64,000 nt of DNA, taken from NCBI GenBank assembly GCA_902729315.2, contig LR746270.1, forward strand, positions 2,970,501 to 3,034,500, read 5' to 3'. Both the position numbers and the translations under genes were made by a program. This DNA comes from Spirodela intermedia. Taxonomy: Eukaryota > Streptophyta > Magnoliopsida > Alismatales > Araceae. Positions 37,919-49,712 of this stretch are shown piece by piece; within the stretch, counting starts at the first letter, position 1, and every line of letters starts with the position of its first letter. The notes under the pieces are model-generated. The model ran no database searches, was not told the DNA's origin, and saw only the letters and a program-made list of their open reading frames with translations.

Positions 37919-38420
37919 TAGAAGAAAAAATAGAGACTAAAAAAGAGGAAAAGAGTTGATAGAGAAAGAAAATGTAATCAAGGGAGAGAGAAAAACCTCG
38001 TCATATGTTGTACTCAAAAAGGAAAAATATATATCATATTTATAAAAAATAGGAAAAGATAATTGTTCCTTAAATGAGGCATCTCGATTTACATGTGGAT
38101 GAGCACACACATCTCAGAGGTGATAATTTTAACCTTCCCTCATTTTCTACTCTCCCTCTCCCTACACGACCCTTGAATGGGTCAAAAGAGATGAGGTGAC
38201 AAAATGTCTCTACCTCTGTTCACTATCCTTAAACATGTAAAATGGGATGAGGTGATAGTCATGTCACTATCACTCACTTCTCACACATCTCCCAAGTGAG
38301 TCAAGTAGGAGTAGGTTTCTTGCACATCTCTCAAACAGGCCAATCATGATGGACTAACACCACCAACAAACTCCATCTTGTCAATCATCAATGTGCACTT
38401 AGAGTCGACGTTCTTTCATG
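37919..38420 (-). repeat. Inverted block (PPT plus U3) inside the right LTR of the copia element
   Basis: From 37919 to 38365 the sequence is the reverse complement of the left LTR's first about 446 bases, ending exactly at the inverted LTR terminus (caccaaca). The next about 55 bases, read on the minus strand, contain 'caagatggagt' abutting the TG terminus, as a copia polypurine tract should. Direct-orientation LTR sequence resumes at about 38421 and runs to 38647. Confidence 0.78.
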
Positions 38421-38647
38421 TTGTAAGTTCTCCAAGTCCTTATAGAAAGAGATAAGAGTCAATTACTAACTCTCTAACATGTGAGTTGTCTCGATGGTGT
38501 TAGATATGTATTAGAGGTGTTTGATAGAAGTCTTTTTTCATCAAAATTCTTGATAGGTTGACGATTTTTTTTATTTACTCTCATTGATATCTAAAAATTA
38601 AGTTTTTATTATTATTGTGATCCTATACTTGTATATTTATTCTTACA

Positions 38648-39278
38648 TAATCATATATCTTTACAAGGTAAGAACATGCTGCTACATGTTGAGCCGATTA
38701 AACTTAAGTATACAAAGAAACACATAAAAGTAAAACCTTATTTGATGATGGATATAGATTGAAAAAAACTTGCTGATTTCTTGTAAGACTTGAAATTACA
38801 TTATCACCTTTCTTCTATAGGTAGATAAAGACCTTTTTTGTCTCTGGGCTTCCTATTTGGGGGCTTGCCTGTGGGAGCTCTAGTGATGCATCCCAGCTCC
38901 CCGCTGTTGTATTCTTCACCTCTGGGTGGAGTCCCTTGGGGTTTATCTACGTGGGTATGTTTAGTTAGTCCAGACCTAGATGAAGAGGCCTTGGGGGGCT
39001 TCTACTCTTGGAAACACGACTATTTCTTCCCTCTAGCCTCCTCCCACTTGCCATTTCAAAGCTTACTACTCACTATGGAAGGGGAGATAGAGCAGGGAGA
39101 GTAGCCCTTTTGTTATGTATATCTGGTCAAGAAGTTGTAAACGAATAGGGATATTTGAACTAGGCCCAACTCCTTCCCTGGGCAAAGCCTCCCATTGCAG
39201 TTGAATGTCATGAAGTATTAGTGATTCTCTAGGCTTCTATCCTAGAGGGGGACCATAGTAGGGTTCAATAGAGGGAGG

Positions 39279-39325
<47 letters not shown>

Positions 39326-42280
39326 GAAGAGTGAGAGTAATTGATAAGTCTTCATTATCATGAGCTAATAATTAGTAAATAATATAGTTTTAGTCTTAAC
39401 TCATGATAAATAGACTTATATTTGTGTTCAAATGTGAAAAGTGGTTTTCAGTTAATTAACATGATTTTTTAGGTAATTATGTGATTTTATATAAATTTAT
39501 ATGATTTTTATAGTCTTACTGTTGAGATAAATGAAGAAAAAAAATAAAAATAAAAATAAAAATAAAAATAAAAGAAAACGGGGGGGATGCGTCAGCTAAT
39601 TAGGCCCGCAAGCAGGTTAGAAGCATAGTTGGGGAGGTGTTGCGAGTAGGGGCTCGAATGACTTGGACCAATGGGACATGTGTGCACCACTCCCCTTTCA
39701 CATCACTAGTGGCCAACTAGTTGTGGGGCAAAAAGTAGTAGTACATGTGCGAGAAAGGGACTTACTTTGAAATGTAACATTACTATATATTCCCTCGAAA
39801 ATTTTGCCCACAAACACTGTGGGACTAAACCCACGTCACTTTTCCCAAAAAAGGTAGGCAACTAGCACGGGTTTGAATCCTTCTAGAGCCAAAACTCATA
39901 TTTTTTATTTGATTACCGCGACTTTCCTGCAGATTGTCGGTGAAAGATTAAGTAACTAGAATCATTAGATCATCGGCGAAAATCTTATCAACGTGATTCG
40001 CAGAGTATTGTTACTAAATTTTGAATGATTCACAATAAAAGGATTACGAATCTATTGAGCAAAAGATCTCCGATTGATCTTCTAACAAGCCATCATCAAG
40101 AAGAAGACAATTCATAGGAGACGAGTTGCTACCTCCTAAGAGCATACCAGATGCGATGAAGAGCCTCCTCTTACTATGCAGGCTTGAGGATGAAACTCCC
40201 TAACATGTGTCCCACCTCCATCTAGCTCATCTCTGTCGGGTGATAGTTGTTAGAGAGCTACAAAGTTACCGTTTTTTTACTCCGCCGGGTGATAACTGCC
40301 GGAGATGATTCGATGACCCATTTCATTGATCTCTAGACTTCGTAAGGAGATCTAGAGATTGTCTATATCATCCTTGTCCAATGAGAGTCTTTGAAGTCAT
40401 AGACACTACACAACTATCCTCTCGAATGCTCAAGATTCTGATGCATTGCTGATGCATTGTCGATGCATCGCTGCCGCAATGCCGGAACCCTATTTTTCTA
40501 CTTTCAACTTACTTTTCACTTCATTTAGTGATAATTTGTATGATTTATATTTACCAAGATATTCTTCATTTCATTACGATTCTTTCAACTTTTATAGATC
40601 TTAATTTGATCAATTAAATCATCTGTAATCGTTTACATAAGAATCACTTGATGGAACTCTATTTTCACCCGATTCGCATTTGCCAAGTGCTGACATCTTG
40701 TTGACATTCGCATCCTTATTTCCCTTTTTCGTGAATTTTAAATATATTTTCTTTTCATTTCTTAATATAAAATGTATAGAAAATATTATTATTTGAGAAA
40801 AATTCAAAATAATTATTAGATATTATATTACATCTCTATGATTGACTTGAAAAGTTACTACTATTTTTGGAAGTTTTATTGAATTATAATTAATATATTT
40901 ATTCATAAATACTTTTAAATATCTAAAAAATTATATTTTGTAATTTTATAAATTTTAAATTTGCATGATTTACTATACAATGACTAAGTCACGTCAATAA
41001 CCTTTCATCTTCAAGGGTCAAAGCAGAGCCAAGTACCACAAGAAGTTGTAGTTTCTCTCTCTGATGTAGACCTAGATTCTCCATCCCTTGAGGATGACGA
41101 ACCCTACGAAGAGTTAGTTCGGGCCGTTTGTTAGAGGCCTCTCCTCTCTGATCGGTGGTGGGGGTGGGGGGGGGGGGTTGGACCCTAATTCGGGACTCAC
41201 CATTGACGGGGATGTCCTCGGTCGTTTTCCTCATTAGCCCGTTGACTATGGTGGCCAGCCGCCCACGCAGATTAGGGTTTCTGAGGAGGAAGAGGATGGT
41301 GGAGGAGGAGGGCGCTTGCTAACCGCACGAGTGAAGCTCATGGATGTGTAGTCCCCCCAGGTCAGTGCCTCATCCGGGGATGAGTTCCGCCGTCTGATCT
41401 CCGAATACTTGTTCTACACGGAGAGTGAGAAAGCGGGAGAAAGCGAGGTCAGTAAGTGGGCCGATGAAGGAGAGATACTTGGAGGGCGGATGGGTAGACG
41501 TGGAGACACTTGACCGCCATCGTCACCGCCGAGGAGACGGTCTCAAAGCCGCTATATATGATGGAGATGAGCAAATCAATCATCTGGTCGTCGGTGAGCT
41601 TGGGCCTCGTTCTGTGGACCTCTTGCCCGTCTTGTCCATCGTCTTCCTCCCGGAGAAGCAAGGTGAGTACGTCGCCGCCGCCATTCGGAACGGAATGGCT
41701 CCTCCACCTCTCCTCAATCAGGTCCCTTAACAGGCTGGTGATCCTCTTCCTTGCCTGAAGAGTGAAACCATCAGAATGGCCGGAGGAGGAAGACGATAAC
41801 GAGGACAACGGCAGAGGGAGCAGGAGAGAGAGCTTGCCTCAAGTCCGCGGCGGTAGGCGGTACCGGGGAGATCGACAGGGAGAGAGAGGGTGCCACGAAC
41901 GAGCTTGAAGAACTCCACCTTGAGCTCCGCCGCCATCTCCCTGGTCTCAATCCCGGGGATCAGCTTGAGCGCTGACGAGAAGATCATCTGGAAACGAAAA
42001 ACACGCCGCAGGTCAAGAATCTCGCACAGAACGGGCGGCAGAGGGGTCGTCTCCAAACTGACCACTCTGGCCTTCTCCTGGACGTCCGCGGTGGCGCCGC
42101 CGTTGCCCCACTCGCAGAGGTGCGACCTGATGAACTTGTCTAATGTGGGGAAGAGCCGCTCCCTCACGGCGACGGGGGCGATCACAGAGCATCTTGCCCC
42201 TCACCATGCGGTGGATGGCGCCGTGGACCGCCACAACGTTCCATTCCCCCAGAAGCTCTGTCATGGCCTGCCGGTACTGT
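38648..42280 (-). pseudogene. CYP85A pseudogene, 5'-truncated inverted copy split by an LTR insertion
   Basis: Read on the minus strand this parallels the gene at 60765-62867 from mid exon 2 onward. Exon 1 and the first third of exon 2 are absent. A 2-base deletion near the segment VRGKML shifts the frame. Exons 3 and 4 equivalents remain readable (LPGTAYRRGLE, KRITSLLRDLIEERW, YSGFETVSSAVTMAVK). In exon 6 about 26 bases, including the ExxR codons, are deleted. Exon 7 has a TAG at the position of the conserved RIxVY segment. The 39342-40996 element lies in intron 7. Exon 8 remnants with the haem-Cys codon lie at about 39130-39240, and the final exon is within 38900-39080. Homology runs on into the 3' flank to 38648. 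It cannot encode an active enzyme. Confidence 0.9.
39342..40996 (+). mobile_element. About 1.65-kb solo-LTR-like element, copy 1 (in CYP85A pseudogene intron)
   Basis: It starts TGATAAGTC and ends CACGTCA, and is homologous along its length to 44432-46042 (inverted), 49713-51327 and the outer 49205-52459 copy. The flanks read gtaat and ataac, an imperfect 5-bp duplication. It interrupts the GA tract and intron 7 of the CYP85A pseudogene, since sequence either side matches the intact gene continuously. Confidence 0.8.
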
Positions 42281-43590
42281 CCGTCTTGTAAGTTTGATTG
42301 AGACAAGAACAAGTTTGTGTGCAAGTGCTGATGTTTCCTAAAATATCGCTCTGTCCACCTAAAATAATTCAACGCATGTGTGCGCACGTGCGGCGGCGGC
42401 GAGGAGTGGACACGCTTTTTATCAATAACCCCTTGCATTAGTAGGTAAACGTTGCATGTTAGTGTATCCAAACAAGATAGAGAGATGGAAACACTTAAAT
42501 GTTTGACCTGGACAATATATCAGTGAATAATTTGACATGGGTTTTTCTTAAATTGAGAAAAAGCTTGATGTTTCGACAAGGATTTTTTAGAAATCGAGGG
42601 TCGTTTCGGACCTCAGTGCCCCCCCCTTCCACAACGTGTGTCAAATCCACCCTCATGGTGGGTCACCGGGCATTCGTAGGTATGTAGATGGCATTGTCTG
42701 CCCGCAATCTTATCCTCAGTTACATCAATGCTAATTTTAAAATAACTACTAATATATATATATATATATATTTATTCGTATCTCAAAAGTATTATACATT
42801 TAATACTTTTATGCACGGTGTCCTCCTAGTAAACAAAAAGGAGGGGACACAAAGAATCTCACCTGTCGTATTCTACAGAGATGAAGAGAGAGAAAGATAA
42901 GCTTGGGACTTGCTTGTAATACAAATCTGTCAACCTCTCAGGGTTTATTTTAAGTTTCACACTCTAAAAAAGTTAACGTAGATTATGACTCAAGACCAAC
43001 GACACTCGTCCTAGTTTTAGAGCATTCGCGGGGGGTGGTTGGGAAGTCAAGCTAACCACTTTTTGTAATCTATATTTATTAATTATTTATTTTTAACCAA
43101 TGCCGGTCTGGTAGGATTTTTCACAAAAGGTCTGGATTATTACTTAACCCCCCCCCCCTCTATGTCTATCACTTTGTGTAATGGCCCTTTTCATTCTTGA
43201 ATAAAATTGACTAGGCCATCCTATTTTAAACAGTTACTAAAAAATTTGTTTCGGTATTGGTTTGGTAGTATTCGTTGTACCCTTAAGTGGCCTGTTTCTC
43301 ACTTTGGGCCAAACTAACTACCTTCGTTTAGGCAGATTGGGATTCCCTTACCCCATTTTGGATCACCTTAAAATGGGCTTCAACCTAAACTTGTAATGGG
43401 CCCAGCCTCAAACAATAATAGACAGATAATCTTCAGATAATCATATAAAATCCAAATTTTAATATTTTAATGATATATTTGAAGCCCTGATTTCCCACGT
43501 AATCCAACCATGTATTCAATTTAATTTCAAGAAGAAAATTTACCATAAAAAATTTAATCTAATTTAATCATATTAGGACAATGTAAATGG
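42281..43590. other. Spacer between CYP85A pseudogene and antisense copia remnant
   Basis: No gene is recognised. It holds a short (TA)n run near 42751-42770 and C runs near 42620 and 43149. The homology with the intact CYP85A locus ends at about 42280, marking the duplication breakpoint. Confidence 0.6.
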
Positions 43591-43599
43591 TCCTCTTAT

Positions 43600-46500
43600 T
43601 AATTGATGTAAATCAAATTTCTATCATAATCTCATATGTCAACTAATTGATTTGTAGTTTCAATAAAGCACAATTTAGTGTCATTCTTGCTAATGTGATC
43701 TCTATTGAGTTGATGGCTAACTTCTTATTTGTTTAGTGTTAGAATGAATGACTAGGTTATTAGCTAGGTCGATGGAACAAGTATTGTCACATAGAATATG
43801 AGCTTTATCTAATTTGAACCTATAATCTTCTAGTTTTGATTTTACCTATAAGACAAGAGCACAACATCCAACTGAAATGTATTCATCTTCAACTATAAAT
43901 AAAATGACGGGACTTGATTTCTTGAAAAGACAAGAAATGAGACATCCACCTAAAAATCAACAAAATCTACTAGTACCTTCTGCACCAACTCTCCTTCTAG
44001 CATAATCTAAATGACAATATGTAATTGACCATATTTCATGCATTTTGAGATACCAAAGTTCATGTACTTACTAAATATATGAAATTCTTTTGACTACACT
44101 TAGATGAGATTATTTAGGATTTTTAAGAAATCTAACACATAGGCATACATGAAACCAAACATTTAGTCAACATGCCAATCAATATAATAGTGAACCTATC
44201 ATACTTTTAGAACCTTTTTGTCCAAATTATTTTCCTTTTTCATCTAAATATAATTTCATAGGAGTGCTTTTTGATCTTAATGATTCAAATCTAAATTTAT
44301 GGAGGAATTTTGTTACATATTTTTCTTAAGAGATAAATACTTTATTTTTTAATTTTTCATTATAATACTGAAAAATGGTGAGCTCACCCATCATAGTCAT
44401 TTGAAAACTATTTTCCTTGATGTTAGGAACTTGACGTGACTCAGTCGTTGTATATTAAATCACGCAAATATAAAATTTATAAAACTAGAAAATACAAATT
44501 TTCAAATATTTAGAAGTATTTCTAAATAAATATATCAATTATAATTCAATAAAAATTCTAAAAATAGTGGTAATTTTCTAGGTCGATCACAGGGATGTAA
44601 TATAATATCTGGTAATTATTCAGAATTTTTCTCAATGAATACGATTTTCTTACAAATTTTATATTAGGAAATAAAAAGGAAATATATTTAAAATTCACGA
44701 AAAAAAAGGAAATAAGGGTGCGGATGCGAATCAGGCAGAAATAGAGTTCCGCCCGGTGATTCTTACGTAAGCGATTACAGACGACTTAATTAATCAAATT
44801 AAGATCTGTAAAAGTTGGAAGAATCGTAATTGAACGAACTATAGCTTGGTAAATTAAAATCACACAAAGTATCACTAAATGAAGCGTAAATTAAATTGAA
44901 AGCAGGAAAACAGAGTTCTGGCATCGTGACGGCGATGTGTCAACGATGCACTGGAATCTTGAGCATTCGGGAGGGTCGTCGTGCAGTGTCCACGGCCTCG
45001 AAGGCTCTCTTTGGACAAAGATGACGTGAGCAATCTCTAGATCTTCTCGTGAAGTCTAGAGATCAATGAAGTGGGTCGTCGAATCGTCTCTAGCGGCTGT
45101 CACCTAGTGGAGTGGAAAAACGGCGACTTTGTAGCTCTCTGGCGGTTGTCACCCGACAGAGAGGAGCTGGATGGAGGTGGGGAGCATGTTAGGGAGCTTC
45201 ATCCTCAGGTCTGCGCAACAAGAGGAGGCTCTTCATCGCATTTGGTATGCTCTCAGGAGGTGGCGACTGGTCTCTCAGTGGATCGTCATCTTCCCGATGA
45301 CGGCTTGTTCGTCGATCAATCGGAGATGATTTACTCGATGGATTCGTGATCCTTTTATCGCGAATCGTTCAGCAATTTTAGTAGCAATGCTCCGCGAATC
45401 GCGTTGACGAGATTTTCGCCGATGATCCAATGATTCTCGTTGCTTAATCCTTCACCAGCGATCTGCAGGAAAGTCGTGATAATCAAATAAAAATATATGA
45501 ATTTTGACTCTGGAAGGATTTGAACCCACGTCGGTTGCCCGCCTGTGAGGAAGATGTGACGCAGGTTTAATCTCACATCGGTTGTGCGCCGATTTTTCGG
45601 GCGAATATATAGTAATGTTAACTTTGCAAGCAAAGTCACTTCTCTCGCGTGTATGACCACTCCTTGCCCCACAATCGGCTGGCCACCGGTGACGAGGAAG
45701 GGGAGTGACGCACACGTGTCCCTATATCGGTCCAAGCTAAGCCGCTCGAGCCCCTGCCTGCGGCTACTCCTCGACTGCGCTTCCGACCTGCTCACGGGCC
45801 CGGCTGGCCAGCAGGTCCCCCCCATTTTGCAATATTTTTTTATTTTTATTTCTTGTTCTTCATTTATCTTAAAGGTAAGACTGTAAAAATTGTATAAAAT
45901 CACATAATTACCCAAAAATTCACGTTAATCAATTGAAAACCAAAAATCATTCTTTAACACAAATATAAGTCTATTTATCATGAGTTAAGGCTAAAACTAT
46001 ATTATTTACTAATTATTCTCTCATGATAATGAAGACTTATTAGAACTCCTCATACATTAGTGTATATTTGGATCTAAATATAGTTTTCATCAACATAAAT
46101 TTGATCTATGACAACATCACCATTCCTTTTCTTCATCAACACTTTTCTCATCATTCCTCAAGTAAATCTATTTTGAGTCAAAATGTGCTGAATTTGTCAT
46201 ACCATCTTGATATGATGTTCTAAATCAATAGAGTTTTCTTTCCTAATAAGTTGATATTTAGAGTTAATAAATTCAAGGTGCTGAGAGACAGCTCTTTTTA
46301 AAAAATATGTTCCTTATGTCCATTTAGAAAAAAGTAAAGATTATGTGCACAAGAAAAAGCTAATAACATTCTTATGGAACTGAGCCTAGCCATTAGAGCA
46401 TGTTTTCCTTTCTAATCAATCCTTTCTTCTAGCAAATACTCTACTACGACTAATCAAGCTCTATATTTTGTTATCATATATTTTTTCAATCATATTTTGA

Positions 46501-46800
46501 TCAATGGGTTTAGGCATCAATTTTTTACTTTATTTCTTTAAAACTATCATTTTTCATCATGTATTAAATTAGTCTAGTTTCATTCATGAATACTTTATCA
46601 AAAATTTAGAATTATAATTCTGAAGTAAATACATAAAATTTCTAATCTAAAATATGAATGCATCTTAGTTTTGGTCTTTTGGTAATACTTCAACAATTTC
46701 TTCCTCTTCTTAAGGTTCAAAAGGTTCTAGTTTTTCCTTATCTTTATGTGAATTGATGCTTTAATAGTTAAGGTTCTCTTATTGTAGATTCCATAGTTTT
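43600..46800 (-). mobile_element. Old antisense Ty1/copia polyprotein remnant, interrupted by a solo LTR
   Basis: Read on the minus strand from about 46800 to 46048, the sequence gives a broken copia reverse transcriptase with recognisable relics of the 'GYSQEEGIDY' region, the VKSAFLNG region and a YVDD-like box (YVDEN at about 46100). The 44432-46042 element interrupts it. It resumes after the interruption and continues to RNase H at about 43850-43970 (FLGGCLISW, SIVEDEYISVG). Numerous stops are present and no LTRs were identified. Confidence 0.72.
44432..46042 (-). mobile_element. About 1.61-kb solo-LTR-like element, copy 2, with perfect 5-bp TSD
   Basis: This is an inverted homologue of copy 1. 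It is flanked on the plus strand by GAACT at 44427-44431 and 46043-46047, a perfect 5-bp target-site duplication. Ends read TGACGTG and TTATTA. It is inserted inside the antisense copia reverse transcriptase. A conserved open frame (45071-45349) occurs in the same position in other copies but has no recognised domain. Confidence 0.85.
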
Positions 46801-46869
46801 TAGATCTTTTTGAGTATCCTTGAAAAATTCACTCATCACTTTTCAAATACTCTTTTCTCCTTTCATGGT

Positions 46870-47145
46870 TTGTTTTATATATGTGAGAGATTTTTTCCCA
46901 AGTTGCACATGTAGAAGCCCCATGGGGCAAATGGGAAATCCCCTCTCTCACATTTGTTTCTCTTTTTATTCATTGTTGCAAGAGATGTTTGCCCAAATTG
47001 CACATGTGTAAGCCCCATGAGGCAACTAAGAAATCCTCTCTCCAATGTTTCTTTCTTTTTTTTTGTTTTGTGTTTGTGAGAGACATTTGCCCAAGTTGCA
47101 CATGTGGAAGCCCCACGGGGCAAACAAGAAATCCCCTCTCTAAGA
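46870..47145 (+). repeat. Tandem triplicate of an about 100-bp unit
   Basis: Three units start near 46880, 46980 and 47080. Each has 'gcccaagttgcacatgtg.aagccccatggggcaa' followed by 'gaaatcccctctct' and a T-rich spacer. Open frames on both strands across it are products of the repeat. Confidence 0.85.
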
Positions 47146-47879
47146 TATTACTATATAATGATTCAATCTGTCTGCATTGATCATCAAACTATCACTTTAC
47201 TTCCTACTAACATACATTATGTGTTCTAAAGAAAAACACTTCTACATTCACCTTCACGTCTAATATTAGAGTCCACATCCTTAAGGATTTTGAGATGCAA
47301 TGTCTATTCTATGAATTTTTCTGTGCAATTAGAAGGTTTCTTCCTATTTCTCATCAAAGACTTTAATTCATCTCACCCTCCTCCCTCAACATGCATCCTT
47401 ATTAGTAATTTTAGCTGATATCTATGTTTTCTCATAGTACCTTCCTTAACCATAACTTATGTATTGTCTCCTTTTTCTTTCACAATTGTCACTACAATAT
47501 CTTACTATTTTCCTCACCCCCCCTCATTTCAAGTCATTGTCCTCAATGAGAATATAACATATGGATGACATTTAAAGTTAAACAAACAAAACTTCATAAG
47601 AAGTTCATGGGCATAAAGAATGGCAACAACTGAACTAAATTGGCAAAACTCACTTGTAGGCTTTCAAAAGATGATTGTTGCTGCGCCATAATTGGTTCAA
47701 GATGTAAATGAAAAGACTTATTTACAGAAATTAAGTGCACTAAAAGAAAATTGCTAATTACAACTTAAAAAATTTGTATCAATCAAAATTTATGCTTTTA
47801 TGGTTGCCTCCCTAGCAGTGTTAAGTTTAATGTCGTTAGCCAGACAGTCCTACTAATTAGGGGTTGGCTAGTAGGTCAA
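47146..47879. other. Degenerate sequence, no gene seen
   Basis: AT-rich sequence between the triplicate and the Athila-like fragment. It may be decayed non-coding retroelement sequence, but nothing specific is supported. Confidence 0.5.
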
Positions 47880-49204
47880 TCTTGTCTCTTGCCCCCCTTT
47901 CATCATGTTCTAAGTAAGCTTTAATTCAATGTCTATTTACCTTAAAATAATGATCAAATTTTCGGTTTCTAATTGTGGCAACTCCACATGTATTAAGGTC
48001 TTCTAAAATATATGGTCCATCCCATTGGCTCCTTAATTTTCTAGAGAAAAGTTTAAGTTTTAAATTGTATAACCATACTTTTTGATTGGGTGAGAATTGT
48101 CTTCTAGTGATGTGTTTGTCATGAAATTCTTTATTTTTAGCCTTGTAGATCTTGACACTTTCATATGCTTCATTGTGTATTTATTTAGCTCTTGCAAATT
48201 TTAAAAATACTTCTCACCAACTTTGGAGAGATCTATATTTAGTTGTTTGATAGCCCAATAGGCTCTATGTTCCATTTCTACAAGTAGATGACATGTCTTA
48301 CCATAGACCAACTTGAAAGGTGAAGTGTCAAATGGAGTTTTATATGCCACGCAATAAGCCTACAATGCGTTGTCTAGTTAGGCTGATCAGTCCTTCCTAC
48401 TTGGTGAGACAACTTTTTGCAGAATCAATTTAATATCATGGTTAACTAATGCAGCTTATCTATTTGACTTGGGGTGATATATCGTAGTTACTCTATGCTG
48501 AACATCATACTTCCACAAGAGATTTCAAAAATGAACATTAGTAGAATGTGAGCCACCATCACTAGTTATTACTCTAGGGCATCCGAATCTAGCAAGAATG
48601 TGATTGTGGACAAACTTTGTGACCACTTTATGGTCATTGGTCTGAGTGGGGATGACCTCTACCCACTTGGATACATAATCTACTGCATGTAATTACCACT
48701 CATAAAATCAGATGAAAAGGAAATGGCCCATAAAATCGATGCCCCATACATCAAATATTTCAACTTCTAAAATGGATTGTAAAGGCATGGAATCTTTCTT
48801 GTTTATATTTATCATGGCTTGACATTTGTATAGTGTTTACTAAAAGCATGTGAGTCTTTAAATAAAGATGGCTAGTAAAACCCACTCTGCAATACATTTA
48901 TTGCTGTTTTCTAGCCTGCAAAATTACCCCCGCAAGGTAAAGAATGAAAAAATTCTAAGACTTTACCTTGCTCCTCCTCTAGAACACAATGTCTTAAAAT
49001 TTGGTCTTCCCCTAAATGAAATAAATCAGGATCTTCCCAAAAAAAATGTTTTACTCAAGAAAAGGATCAATCTCATTCTTATTTTCTCCATCCTGTAGGT
49101 ATTTTTTCAATAGCCAAATAATTGACCATATTTGCATACCATGGTAGGTTTCTTGTTGAATTGATAAATACTATCATCTGGAAATGCGTCTTGCAACATA
49201 GATC
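47880..49204 (-). mobile_element. Ty3/gypsy (Athila-like) integrase-region fragment, antisense
   Basis: The minus-strand translation in pieces gives the integrase core: AVDYVSKWVEVIPTQTNDHK, ARFGCPRVITSDGGSH with the second Asp, and TPFDTSPFKLVYGKTCHLLVE followed by MEHRAYWAIKQLNIDL. That is the wording typical of Athila/Tat integrases. It is broken by many stops and shifts. The upstream part toward 49200 contains RNase H/zinc-region relics. The fragment is cut by the LTR-like element at 49205. Confidence 0.8.
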
Positions 49205-49712
49205 TGTCAAGCTGCATAATTCGAGATAATTAGTGAATAACATAGTTTTAGTCTTAACTCATGATAAATAGACTTATATTTATGTTAAAGTGTGAAAAGT
49301 GGTTTTCAGTTGATTAATGTGAATTTTGGGGTAATTATGTGATTTTACATGAATTTATATGATTTTTATAGTCTTGCTTTTGAGATAAATGAAGAAAAAG
49401 AAATAAAAAATAAAAATAAGATAAAACAAGAGGGACCCGCCAGCCAGTTTGGTCAACAAGCGGGTCTAAAGCTCAGTTGGGGAGTAGCCACGAGTAGAGG
49501 CTCGAGCGCCTTGGACTGATAGGGGTACATGTGCGCCACTCCCCTTCCACATCATCGGTGGCCAGCCAACTGTGGGGCAAGGAGTGGTCGTACACACGAG
49601 AGAAGAGAATTACTTTGAGATGTAACATTACTATATATTCACCCCAAAAATCGGCGCACAACCGATGTGGGACTAAACCTGCATCACACCTTCCTCAGAA
49701 AGGGTGGGTGAG

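Larger units (their letters stand above)
33545..38647 (+). mobile_element. Degenerate Ty1/copia LTR retrotransposon (5.1 kb) with target-site duplication
   Basis: The element begins TGTTGGTGATG and ends CTTACA. It is flanked by TAATT (33540-33544) and TAATC (38648-38652), a near-perfect 5-bp target-site duplication, and the uninterrupted flank at the intact CYP85A locus reads TAATC. The left LTR is about 33545-34206, followed by a decayed initiator-Met tRNA primer site (gtagtatcaaaa). Gag-like sequence lies at about 34250-34700 and copia integrase-like sequence (LDVCGLVDVTLIGGACYF) at about 35640. Reverse transcriptase has the YVDDML box at 37091-37108, and RNase H runs to about 37900. Many stops and frameshifts make it dead. 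The right LTR is rearranged (separate entry). Confidence 0.88.

Noticed and set aside
38838-39104. Apparent 88-codon plus-strand gene
   Set aside because: It is the antisense of the last exon and 3' flank of the CYP85A pseudogene.
45071-45349. 92-codon frame recurring in copies of the 1.6-kb element (also 50392-50634 on the other strand)
   Set aside because: Conserved only because the element copies are homologous. There are no domains, and the frame is broken in other copies, so I do not call it a gene.
46882-47180. Cys/Pro-containing small proteins on either strand
   Set aside because: They arise from the about 100-bp tandem triplicate and have no independent support.
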